Source: Bifidobacterium breve (GTDB taxonomy: Bacteria > Actinomycetota > Acidimicrobiia > IMCC26256 > PALSA-555). From it: a stretch of DNA of 21,593 nt. A program made the position numbers and the translations under genes. Location of the stretch: the NCBI GenBank assembly GCA_945889545.1, contig CAMDCC010000014.1, forward strand, positions 1-21,593, in the 5' to 3' direction. The notes under the pieces were generated by a model. The model saw only the letters and a list, made by a program, of their open reading frames with translations. It made no database searches and had not been told where the DNA came from. Positions 15,925 to 21,593 of the stretch are shown here, one piece after another. How positions within the stretch are numbered: position 1 is the stretch's first letter; each line of letters starts with the position of its first letter.

Positions 15925-16185
15925 ATGGCTCGCACTCGGAAACGCCGCAAGGCCGCGGTCGCCACTCCTCCGCCCGGCCGCTACACGCCGCCGAAGCCGC
16001 AAAGCGCCAAAGAGTCGCCGCTCTGGGTGCCGGCCACGATGTTCACGGCCCTGCTGCTGGGCGTGGCGATCATCGTGGGCAACTACCTCTCCCTCCTCCC
16101 CGGTGGCGAGGCCCAGAACTCCTATCTCTTCGTAGGCCTCGGGATGCTCATCTCCGGCTTCGTGCTCTCCACCCAATACCGCTGA
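15925..16185 (+). CDS. crgA: Cell division protein CrgA
   Basis: Small membrane protein of the actinobacterial divisome that in mycobacteria contacts FtsZ, FtsQ, FtsI and CwsA and in Streptomyces inhibits Z-ring formation in aerial hyphae. The 86 residues have a basic N-terminus (R-T-R-K-R-R-K), a Pro-rich segment, and two membrane helices (about 34-55 and 66-82) joined by a short loop, ending T-Q-Y-R. This is the CrgA pattern (mycobacterial protein about 93 residues). Its place beside trpG and the pknB cluster supports the call. The stop codon lies inside a 14-bp tandem duplication. Confidence 0.9.
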   Translation: MARTRKRRKAAVATPPPGRYTPPKPQSAKESPLWVPATMFTALLLGVAIIVGNYLSLLPGGEAQNSYLFVGLGMLISGFVLSTQYR

Positions 16186-16200
16186 TCCAATGCCGCTGAT
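16173..16200 (+). repeat. 14-bp tandem duplication spanning the crgA stop
   Basis: CCAATACCGCTGAT (16173-16186) and CCAATGCCGCTGAT (16187-16200) differ by one base. The crgA TGA is at 16183-16185, in the first unit. Confidence 0.85.
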
Positions 16201-16234
16201 CAGCTCCCGTCGGCGGGGAATCCCATTGCTGTAA

Positions 16235-16284
16235 CTTCCCACAGGGTTATCCACACTCTGTGGAGAGCGGCGGTCTGTGGAGAG
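16235..16284. other. Cluster of DnaA-box-like sites
   Basis: A perfect DnaA-box consensus TTATCCACA lies at 16247-16255. Around it are the weaker CTTCCCACA (16235-16243) and two reverse-oriented copies of CTCTCCACA (16259-16267 and 16276-16284). The central part forms a perfect inverted repeat TCCACA-CTC-TGTGGA (16250-16264). The stretch 16201-16298 between crgA and the convergent zinc-ribbon gene holds nothing else that I recognise. Whether DnaA binds here is inference. Confidence 0.5.
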
Positions 16285-16298
16285 CCTTGGAGGCTGGA

Positions 16299-16562
16299 TC
16301 AGGCCGGGACCATGTCTTCTCGGCAGTGGCGGGGGGCGTCAGGGTCTTCGCCGCCTTGGGCTGCCGTCATGGTGACCTCGGCGCCGCACACGATGCAGCG
16401 GAACTTGAGGTCGACGGGCACGACGGCTTCGGGATCGACCTCTTCGTCGGGCGCGATCTTGAACTTGTTGAGGATGCTCGCCATCACCGCATAGGCGAAC
16501 ACCGCGACCGACGCGCCGAGCAGCACCCGCAGGATCCACCCGACGGTGGAGACCCCAATCAC
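16299..16562 (-). CDS. Small membrane protein with C-terminal zinc ribbon, unknown function
   Basis: I do not recognise this 87-residue protein as a named family. It has one N-terminal membrane helix (about 9-31), an acidic middle (A-P-D-E-E-V-D-P-E-A) and a C-terminal metal-site pattern: C-I-V-C-G (Cys56/Cys59) and H-C (His79/Cys80). The latter is likely a one-zinc ribbon in the cytoplasm or at the membrane. GTG 16562 is the track-independent choice because the helix begins right after it; no Shine-Dalgarno sequence precedes it, and the upstream 38 bases are a 14-bp repeat. It follows the thiolase gene on the same strand, so the two are probably co-transcribed. Function in lipid metabolism cannot be claimed from this. 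Confidence 0.7.
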   Translation of the reverse strand: MIGVSTVGWILRVLLGASVAVFAYAVMASILNKFKIAPDEEVDPEAVVPVDLKFRCIVCGAEVTMTAAQGGEDPDAPRHCREDMVPA

Positions 16563-16595
16563 GGGAGGGAGATCACAGGAGAGGGATCACGGGAG
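16563..16595 (+). repeat. Imperfect 14-bp tandem repeat between the thiolase and zinc-ribbon genes
   Basis: GGGAGGGAGATCAC (16563-16576) and AGGAGAGGGATCAC (16577-16590) are followed by a partial third unit beginning GGGAG. They fill the 38-base gap between the two minus-strand genes. On the coding strand the array is pyrimidine-rich and places a GTGAT every 14 bases, the last being the zinc-ribbon start codon. Confidence 0.65.
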
Positions 16596-16600
16596 ATCCG

Positions 16601-17761
16601 TCAGCCCAGGCGTTCGATGATCATCGCGTTGGCCATCCCGCCGCCTTCGCAGATGGTCTGGAGCCCCCACCGACCGCCCGTGCGCTCGAGCTCGCAGAGG
16701 AGCGTGGCGGTGAGGCGCGCGCCCGAGCACCCGAGCGGATGACCGATCGCGATCGCTCCGCCGTTCACGTTCACCTTCTCCATGTCGGGGCGGTGCTCCT
16801 GCGCCCAGGCCAACACCACGGGCGCGAACGCCTCGTTGATCTCGACGAGATCCATCTCGTCGAGGCTCATGCCGGTGCGCTCGAGGATCTTGCTCGTGGC
16901 CGGGATCGGGCCGGTGAGCATCATCACCGGGTCGACGCCCGCGAGCGCGAACGCGTGGAACCGCGCGCGCGGCGTGAGCCCGAGCGCCGTCGCCTTCTCT
17001 TCACTCATGATCAACACTGCGGCGGCACCGTCGGTGATCTGTGACGAGTTCGCGGCGGTGATCACGCCGCCATCGGGTTTGAAGGCCGGCTTGAGCTGCG
17101 CCAGCTTCTCCACCGTGGAGTCGGGGCGGATGCCCTCGTCCCGCGCCAGAATCGACGAGCCTTCTTCAGTCGTAACCGAAACCGGCACGATCTCGCGCTC
17201 GAAGCGCCCCTCTTCGGTCGCGCGAGCGGCACGCACGTGCGACTCCACCGAGAACGCGTCGTTCGCCTCCCGTGAGATCCCCCACTTCTCGCAGATGAGC
17301 TCGGCTGACAGCCCTTGCGGAATGAGACCGGGGTAGCGCTCCATCATCATTGGCCCGAACGGCACACTGCCGGCAGGCATCGACGCTCCCATCGGCACCC
17401 GGCTCATCGACTCCACGCCCGCGGCGATGACCACGTCGTACGCCCCCGCCATCACACCCTGCGCCGCGAAATGCGACGCCTGCTGCGAAGAGCCGCACTG
17501 CCGATCGATCGTGGTGCCCACGACCGACTCGGGGAACCCTGCGGCAAGCGCGGCATTGCGCCCCACGTTCACACCCTGATCCCCCACCTGCGACACGCAC
17601 CCCATGAGCACGTCGTCGACGAGCGCGGGGTCGAGGTCGTTGCGCTCGGCGAGCGCTCGCAGCGTGTGCGCGGCAAGGTCGACTGGGTGCACGTCCTTCA
17701 GGCTGCCGTTCCGACGGCCCAACGGCGTACGGACGGCATCGACGATCACGGCGGTGGGCAC
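16601..17761 (-). CDS. Thiolase (acetyl-CoA C-acyltransferase)
   Basis: Catalyses thiolytic cleavage of 3-ketoacyl-CoA or the reverse condensation of acyl-CoA units. The 386 residues form a complete type II thiolase: nucleophile Cys89 in D-R-Q-C-G-S-S-Q-Q, N-E-A-F-A, G-H-P-L-G with His341, and C-E-G-G-G with Cys371. The wording around Cys89 resembles actinobacterial FadA-type enzymes used in fatty-acid or steroid side-chain breakdown, but no beta-oxidation dehydrogenase or hydratase gene is adjacent, so chain length is unknown. GTG 17761 has a clear GAGGAG site 6-7 bases upstream. It is divergent from a hotdog thioesterase across a 169-base gap carrying an 11-bp inverted repeat. Confidence 0.94.
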   Translation of the reverse strand: MPTAVIVDAVRTPLGRRNGSLKDVHPVDLAAHTLRALAERNDLDPALVDDVLMGCVSQVGDQGVNVGRNAALAAGFPESVVGTTIDRQCGSSQQASHFAAQGVMAGAYDVVIAAGVESMSRVPMGASMPAGSVPFGPMMMERYPGLIPQGLSAELICEKWGISREANDAFSVESHVRAARATEEGRFEREIVPVSVTTEEGSSILARDEGIRPDSTVEKLAQLKPAFKPDGGVITAANSSQITDGAAAVLIMSEEKATALGLTPRARFHAFALAGVDPVMMLTGPIPATSKILERTGMSLDEMDLVEINEAFAPVVLAWAQEHRPDMEKVNVNGGAIAIGHPLGCSGARLTATLLCELERTGGRWGLQTICEGGGMANAMIIERLG

Positions 17762-17876
17762 AGCGAGCTCCTCTTCGTGGACAAGGCGCGAACGATACCT
17801 GCGACCTGTCCACGAGCCTCTCGCGGCCCAGCCTCTTGCCCGCTCTCGGCGCTGCGCGCCGGGCCGCCCGGGCCCC

Positions 17877-17921
17877 GGTTACCGACCAGCGCGGCCACCA
17901 GCACTACCGCGGTCGGTAACC
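17877..17921. promoter_or_regulatory. Perfect 11-bp inverted repeat, candidate operator in divergent promoter
   Basis: GGTTACCGACC (17877-17887) and GGTCGGTAACC (17911-17921) are exact reverse complements separated by 23 bases, so half-site centres are 34 bp apart, near three helical turns. The right arm overlaps the candidate -10 box TAACCT of the thioesterase gene. Symmetry, spacing and position suggest a regulator binding site, possibly of the TetR type common beside acyl-CoA genes. No such regulator is encoded in the window. A hairpin role is less likely because the site is in a divergent gap. Confidence 0.55.
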
Positions 17922-17922
17922 T
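17917..17922 (+). promoter_or_regulatory. Candidate -10 box of the thioesterase-PAP2 operon (leaderless start)
   Basis: TAACCT fits TANNNT and ends 8 bases before GTG 17931. No ribosome site is seen. The box overlaps the right arm of the inverted repeat. Confidence 0.4.
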
Positions 17923-17930
17923 CGGCCGTC

Positions 17931-18347
17931 GTGCCCAGAGACATGCAGCGTTCGCTTGGCGACGGAGGGATGCCGCTGCTCGCGCAGCTCGGCGTCAACT
18001 TCGATGCATATGGCGACGGGTGGACGACCGCAACCTGGGTTCCCACCGAGCTCGCCTGCAACCCGCTCGGCCAAGTGCACGGTGGCGTGTACGGCGTGAT
18101 CCACGACGCGGCCATGAACTTCGCAACCAACAGCGGGCTCGAGTCGGGCGACCGAGCCGCCACCCTCGACCTCACATACCAGATGATGCGCGGCGCCGAA
18201 GCGGCGCAGCAGCTCACAGTACGCGGCGAGATCGTTCGCCTCACCAAGCAGGTCGGCTACGTGGAGTCAGTCGTGCGCAACATCGATGGCGAACTCGTAT
18301 CACGCGGCACCGGCACGTTCCTCGTGCGCCGCAAGCAGATCGCATGA
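17931..18347 (+). CDS. PaaI-type hotdog-fold acyl-CoA thioesterase
   Basis: Likely hydrolyses an acyl- or aryl-CoA thioester. The 138 residues show the PaaI/HGG motif N-P-L-G-Q-V-H-G-G-V-Y-G-V-I-H-D-A-A (44-61), with H-G-G (50-52) and Asp59, followed by the strands of a single hotdog domain (L-D-L-T-Y-Q, V-R-G-E-I-V-R and G-T-G-T-F-L-V). The substrate is unknown; the divergent thiolase suggests acyl-CoA metabolism. GTG 17931 is preferred because a -10-like box ends 8 bases upstream; ATG 17943 is an alternative that drops four residues. The stop overlaps the next start in ATGA, so the two genes are co-translated. Confidence 0.9.
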   Translation: MPRDMQRSLGDGGMPLLAQLGVNFDAYGDGWTTATWVPTELACNPLGQVHGGVYGVIHDAAMNFATNSGLESGDRAATLDLTYQMMRGAEAAQQLTVRGEIVRLTKQVGYVESVVRNIDGELVSRGTGTFLVRRKQIA

Positions 18348-19192
18348 CCGCGGCTACTGGCGAAGTGGCGACCGGCGAGGCAACCGACGCCGAGTCGATT
18401 GCGCCGCTCAGCAAGCGGTGGCGTCGCGGGTGGGTGCTCGAGTTCGCGGCGATGGCCGGCTTCTACTGGCTCTACGAGTCGTCACGGGGTTGGGTTGCGG
18501 GCACAACCGAGGCTGCGCTCGCTAACGCTCGGGGGATCGTTGACGCCCAGAAATGGCTCGGCATCTACTGGGAGCGTTCTATCCAACAGGCGTTTTTGGA
18601 TGAACGCTGGTTCATCACGTTCTGGAACTGGTGGTACGGGACCGTCCATTTCCTGATCCCAGCGGCTGTGCTCGTACTGCTGTATCGCACGCGACCTGCG
18701 CGTTACGTCCGCTGGCGCAACACCCTGTTGGCGATGTGGGCGATCGGCGTACTGACGTTCTTGCTATACCCACTCGCGCCGCCGCGCTTCCTCGAGTCTG
18801 CCCGCATCATCGACACCTCAGTCGGCTACACAAACCTCGGGCCCCAGCGAGAACTCGAGTTTCGCAACGGCATCCCCACCAAAAAGACGCTGGAGCAGTA
18901 CTCGAACCCGTATGCGGCGATGCCGAGCTTTCACATCGGCTGGAGCACGTTCTCCGCGCTCGCGCTGTGGCCTTTGCTGCGGCGACGTTGGCTCAAGGGC
19001 TTGGTGATCACGTACTTGGGAATGGTGATCTTCTGCATCGTCGTGACCGGGAACCACTGGCTCCTCGACGTGCCGGGCGGATGGGCAGTGGTCGGGCTCG
19101 GGTACGCGACGGCCGTGCTGATCGAACGCGTGGTGAGCGCGGTGCGGCGCGCTAGAGCTCGGCCAGCATCCGTAGCCGTCGGCGTCGGCTGA
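18344..19192 (+). CDS. PAP2-family membrane phosphatase/phosphotransferase (Aur1-like, PAP2_3 type)
   Basis: Integral membrane enzyme of the phosphatidic acid phosphatase type 2 superfamily, 282 residues with about five or six membrane segments. Active-site motifs are A-M-P-S-F-H-I-G-W-S (192-201, His197) and T-G-N-H-W-L-L-D (235-242, His238 and Asp242). The T-G-N-H form and the P-L-A-P-P-R (143-148) stretch fit the Aur1/inositol-phosphotransferase-like branch rather than simple acid phosphatases. It may therefore transfer a phospho-head group to a lipid or hydrolyse a lipid phosphate; which one is open. ATG 18344 overlaps the thioesterase stop (ATGA). The 3' end overlaps the convergent secreted-protein gene by 41 bases. 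Confidence 0.88.
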   Translation: MTAATGEVATGEATDAESIAPLSKRWRRGWVLEFAAMAGFYWLYESSRGWVAGTTEAALANARGIVDAQKWLGIYWERSIQQAFLDERWFITFWNWWYGTVHFLIPAAVLVLLYRTRPARYVRWRNTLLAMWAIGVLTFLLYPLAPPRFLESARIIDTSVGYTNLGPQRELEFRNGIPTKKTLEQYSNPYAAMPSFHIGWSTFSALALWPLLRRRWLKGLVITYLGMVIFCIVVTGNHWLLDVPGGWAVVGLGYATAVLIERVVSAVRRARARPASVAVGVG

Positions 19193-20360
19193 CCACCCAG
19201 CCACCACCCATCAAGCCGAAGATCCCCACGCCCGCGAGCCAAGGTCCGGCGCTCGCTCCCTTCGGCGACGGGCTGCGCACCACGATGTCGGCTCGCCCGG
19301 TCACCTTCGGCTGGCCATCGGTGCGCGGCACCTCCCGGGTGGCCGGCGAACCCTGGAACCACTCCGGCCGCCACAACCAGATGACCGTCGCCGACTCACC
19401 GGGTGTACCTCCAGTGAGCGTGGCCGGCGCGCGCCCTGTTGGGTTCGAGAACCCGATCCCTGGGATACCGCCACCACCACCGGGTGTTGGCCCCGGCGTC
19501 TCGGTCTTGGCCGGGGCCACGCCCGTGATGCTGAACGTCGACCCGCCCGCGTTGCACTTGGGTGTTTCCACGAAGATCCCATCGGACGCGGTGACCGTGA
19601 GCTCGATGCAGTACACACCGTCCATCTCGGCGGTCACATTGAAGAAGTCGTCGGTTCCTTCGGAGGTGTAGATCTTCGAACGCGGACCGACGAGCACCCA
19701 CTTGTACGTGAGCGGGGGGTCGAGGTCAGCCGGGTCGTTCGTGCCGGCCACGGTCAGATGGATCGTTCCTCCCGCGCCGTTCACGCCGGGCGTGCCCACC
19801 GCGTTCAGCGTGCCGATGGTGATTTGCGGGAGATCCACCAGGTCGAGGGTCTGGTCGTACGCGGAGAGATCGAACAGGGGATCGCCGTTGCCATCGACGG
19901 GGATTGCGCCGGCGAAGTAGAAGAAATCGCCATCGGCTGTGACCGCGTACCGGCAGGTGTCGTCAGAGATGTCGCAGTCATCGAGCCGGGTCATCTGCAC
20001 GCCGCCGGGCTCGTCCCACACCGGTGGCCAACGCCAGTGATCGACATCACCGGTTGGGGGCTCAAGATCCAGCTCTTCCCAGTTGTCGAAGGCGTCGATC
20101 AGATCCTGCCCCGAGAGATTCGTCGTACGCGTGACGGTGACCGGCTCGTACTCCGTACGTCCGATGGGGTTGGGCGAGGGATCGTCGACCGTGAATCCGA
20201 TATAGGCGGTCGGTGGTGCGGTTCCGGTCCAGCCCGGCGGGTCGAGCTGTGTCGCGGCGCCAGCGGGAGCGGCAAGGAGGCTGCCGACGGCAAGCGACGC
20301 GACGGCGATCACCATCAGGGTCCGGTGTCCGATCTGGCGTCCGATCCGGCCCGCTGCCAT
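19152..20360 (-). CDS. Secreted, C-terminally membrane-anchored protein with PKD-like domain, unknown function
   Basis: I do not recognise this 402-residue protein. It starts with a signal peptide: basic n-region, hydrophobic core about 15-31, likely cut after A-G-A near 35-36. A globular Asp/Pro-rich region (about 38-280) has four cysteines (129, 136, 251, 269). Its second half looks PKD/Ig-like: N-D-P-A-D-L-D-P-P-L-T-Y-K-W (208-221) and D-G-V-Y-C-I-E-L-T-V-T-A-S-D-G (247-261). A Pro/Gly linker (284-302), a further beta-rich segment, and a C-terminal membrane helix (about 373-390) with a basic tail S-R-R-R-R-L-R-M follow. No LPXTG motif is seen, so it is probably held by the helix. ATG 20360 has a GGAGG site 7 bases upstream; ATG 20381 is a weaker option. 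Confidence 0.82.
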   Translation of the reverse strand: MAAGRIGRQIGHRTLMVIAVASLAVGSLLAAPAGAATQLDPPGWTGTAPPTAYIGFTVDDPSPNPIGRTEYEPVTVTRTTNLSGQDLIDAFDNWEELDLEPPTGDVDHWRWPPVWDEPGGVQMTRLDDCDISDDTCRYAVTADGDFFYFAGAIPVDGNGDPLFDLSAYDQTLDLVDLPQITIGTLNAVGTPGVNGAGGTIHLTVAGTNDPADLDPPLTYKWVLVGPRSKIYTSEGTDDFFNVTAEMDGVYCIELTVTASDGIFVETPKCNAGGSTFSITGVAPAKTETPGPTPGGGGGIPGIGFSNPTGRAPATLTGGTPGESATVIWLWRPEWFQGSPATREVPRTDGQPKVTGRADIVVRSPSPKGASAGPWLAGVGIFGLMGGGWVVSRRRRLRMLAEL

Positions 20361-20452
20361 CCCGCTACCTCCGATCGTCATCGAGCCTACGACTCCGGCG
20401 CGGCCGTGAAGTCGCGGGCACTCAGCGTGGAACCCCGCCGCGTGGGGATCGG

Positions 20453-20526
20453 TGGAGACGATGGGACTCGAACCCACGACCCCCTGCTTGCAAAGCAGGT
20501 GCTCTAGCCAGCTGAGCTACGTCCCC
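20453..20526 (-). tRNA. tRNA-Ala (anticodon TGC)
   Basis: The minus strand folds into a standard cloverleaf: acceptor GGGGACG with CGTCTCC, including the G3-U70 wobble pair that marks alanine tRNAs; D arm GCTC-AGCTGGCTA-GAGC; anticodon stem CCTGC/GCAGG with loop TTTGCAA (anticodon TGC); T arm GTGGG-TTCGAGT-CCCAT. Discriminator A is at 20453. Only CC, not CCA, follows it. Confidence 0.96.
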
Positions 20527-20536
20527 AAGTGGCGCA

Positions 20537-20542
20537 ATCGTA
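20537..20542 (-). promoter_or_regulatory. Candidate -10 box for tRNA-Ala
   Basis: TACGAT on the minus strand lies 10 bases before the tRNA 5' end, giving a very short leader. The same hexamer precedes tRNA-Leu. A weak -35 (TAGACC) overlaps the stop of the upstream LuxR gene with a short 15-base spacer. Confidence 0.4.
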
Positions 20543-20560
20543 CCGGGAGTGCGCCCAGGT

Positions 20561-21054
20561 CTACGAGCGCGCCCCGCCGAGGAGCCCGGCACGCCGGGCT
20601 TTCGCGACCGATTCAAGACGCGAGTGCGCGTCGAGCTTACGGATGACACGCTGCACGTGATTGGGAGCAGTGTTCGCGCGGATGAAGAGGCGGCCAGCTA
20701 TCGAGCTGGTTGACAGACCGTCGGCCAACATGCCGAGCACCTCGAGCTCGCGTGCGGTGAGTACGCGTCGACGAGCCCCGAGGGCCGGCTCACTCGCCAA
20801 GCGGGCGACCACGTCGATGCCGAGCGCCGGTGCGCCGGCTCCGCCGTTGTCAACGGCGCGCCGTCGTCGCGCAACACCTGTTCGATGCGACCGCCAAGCA
20901 GACCACCGACCGCTTCGGATGCCCGTGCGCACCCGAGCCGCTCTGCGGCGGGGTTGATGAAGACGACCGTCCCGTCGTGGTCACGCACTACTACGCCCGC
21001 TTCGAGCGCTTCGACGATCGCTCGCCACAAATTCGCGTCGTCGGGATCGATCAC
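20561..21054 (-). pseudogene. PAS-LuxR (GerE) transcriptional regulator, split by a frameshift
   Basis: A one-gene regulator broken into two frames. From GTG 21054 the first frame encodes a PAS-like sensor region (V-E-A-L-E-A-G-V-V-V-R-D-H-D-G-T-V-V-F at residues 14-32, then I-N-P-A-A-E-R-L). It loses sense soon after D-D-G-A-P-L and stops at 20698. The helix-turn-helix is in another frame, ending at 20561: L-T-A-R-E-L-E-V-L-G-M-L-A-D-G-L-S and N-H-V-Q-R-V-I-R-K-L-D-A-H-S-R-L-E. The joint falls near 20820-20865. The total length, 494 bases, is not a multiple of three; one missing base would restore a protein of about 164 residues. The second frame upstream of the joint is Arg-rich shadow sequence, so an independent HTH gene is unlikely. 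A real mutation or an assembly error both fit. Target genes are unknown. Confidence 0.8.
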
Positions 21055-21060
21055 CTCGCA

Positions 21061-21066
21061 ACCGTA
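21061..21066 (-). promoter_or_regulatory. Candidate -10 box of the PAS-LuxR gene
   Basis: TACGGT on the minus strand ends 6 bases before GTG 21054. No ribosome site is visible. The rest of the 142-base gap 21055-21196 shows no gene or hairpin that I can support. Confidence 0.35.
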
Positions 21067-21196
21067 CGCAAGGTGCTTTCCCCGAATGCGAACCTGATCG
21101 CCGCGGTGCGGCTCCTTTCCACGGAACGCGCACGAGATCCCACCTTGCGTGACTCGAAGATCGCGCTCGGTGCTTGCACCGCTCCTCTGCGTGCGC

Positions 21197-21593
21197 TCAG
21201 GCGTGCACGCCCTCGAAAGCGGCCGCCTTCACGCCGCGACGCGCGAGCTCCGCCAGGAATGGTGCCGGGTCCACCAACGTACCAAGTCCCGAAGCTCCGA
21301 TCGGATCGCGGGCGAGCGTGACTTCGGGGAGCGCGCCGGCCAACCGGGCCGCGGTAACCGCGAGCACCGTGCCCGCCGCGACCGCGGGGCGTTCGATTAC
21401 GCCGTACACGATCGCCTCGCGCGCACGGCCTCGCCACCCCCACACCTCAACCCGCGCGGCTCCCCACCCGTCATGAAGCGTTGGCCGCCCGAACAGCGTG
21501 CGCAGCGCGTTGCGTTGCGGAGCATCGGCGACTCGCACGGAGACGTGGCGCGACCCCGCGACGGCGTCGCGCATCAGCGTGACGCCGGATGCC
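21197..21593 (-). CDS. C-terminal part of an unidentified enzyme, possibly saccharopine dehydrogenase-like; 5' end outside window
   Basis: The frame is open to the window edge and ends at TGA 21197-21199. An ATG at 21574 exists, but six in-frame codons before it are also open and no ribosome site is seen, so the gene probably starts outside. The visible about 130 residues include V-E-V-W-G-W-R-G-R-A-R-E-A-I-V-Y-G-V-I-E-R-P-A-V-A-A-G-T and end L-V-D-P-A-P-F-L-A-E-L-A-R-R-G-V-K-A-A-A-F-E-G. This alternation of beta-strand, Ala-rich helix and closing helix resembles the C-terminal domain of saccharopine dehydrogenase-like oxidoreductases, but I have only weak recollection for that match. No catalytic motif is visible in this part. 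Confidence 0.65.
   Translation of the reverse strand, partial: ASGVTLMRDAVAGSRHVSVRVADAPQRNALRTLFGRPTLHDGWGAARVEVWGWRGRAREAIVYGVIERPAVAAGTVLAVTAARLAGALPEVTLARDPIGASGLGTLVDPAPFLAELARRGVKAAAFEGVHA

Noticed and set aside
16235..16284. Calling this stretch oriC
   Set aside because: Only one perfect box, no AT-rich unwinding region and no dnaA or dnaN in the window; I kept it as a box cluster only.
20820..20865. Programmed -1 frameshifting in the PAS-LuxR gene
   Set aside because: The direction would fit, but I see no X-XXY-YYZ slippery heptamer with a downstream structure at the joint.
20564..20932. The HTH half of the LuxR gene as a separate gene starting at 20932
   Set aside because: Upstream of about residue 30 this frame is Arg-rich and antagonistic to the well-formed PAS region in the other frame; a broken single gene explains both halves better.

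Overview
The window is a high-GC stretch (about two-thirds G+C by eye) of an actinobacterial chromosome. The strongest sign is the run fhaA-fhaB-pstP-rodA-pbpA-pknB with trpG and crgA next to it, the Ser/Thr-kinase and cell-wall cluster known from mycobacteria and streptomycetes. Here it is a reduced version: no pknA, a PP2C phosphatase without a membrane anchor, and a short FhaA. That form and the unusual neighbours suggest a deep-branching actinobacterium such as Acidimicrobiia, but this placement is inference. No phage, IS element or CRISPR array is visible.

Layout. Positions 1-1614 (minus) hold an ABC exporter pair, an FtsX/MacB-type permease and its ATPase; the ATPase has an in-frame TAG just after the D-loop. 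Positions 1666-7510 (plus) form a sugar-phosphate operon: pgi, a short 6-phosphogluconate dehydrogenase, zwf and a ROK-family sugar kinase, followed by ridA and msrB. Together these phosphorylate glucose, interconvert Glc6P and Fru6P and run the NAD(P)H-making oxidative pentose phosphate branch; the two tail genes deal with reactive enamines/imines and oxidised methionine. A tRNA-Leu(CAG) on the minus strand separates this from the next block.

Positions 7720-15107 (plus) are the growth and division signalling operon. Two FHA proteins, a PP2C phosphatase, a SEDS glycosyltransferase, a class B PBP and a PASTA kinase are packed with 1-4 base stop/start overlaps at several joints. A MutY-like DNA glycosylase with Glu at the usual catalytic Asp position closes the operon. 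A strong inverted repeat separates it from convergent trpG; divergent to trpG is crgA. Downstream of crgA is a small cluster of DnaA-box-like sites.

Positions 16299-19192 carry lipid-type functions: a thiolase plus a tiny membrane zinc-ribbon protein (minus), divergent from a hotdog thioesterase and a PAP2-family membrane enzyme (plus). An 11-bp perfect inverted repeat lies in the divergent promoter. Positions 19152-20360 (minus) encode an unrecognised secreted, C-terminally anchored protein, followed upstream by tRNA-Ala(TGC), a PAS-LuxR regulator gene broken by a frameshift, and the 3' part of another gene that runs off the window.

A recurring theme is that operon-first genes tend to have a TANNNT box 6-9 bases before a GTG or ATG start with no Shine-Dalgarno sequence, while internal genes often have clear GGAGG-type sites. 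This suggests widespread leaderless transcription. Short tandem repeats with a 14-bp period recur at three gene borders.
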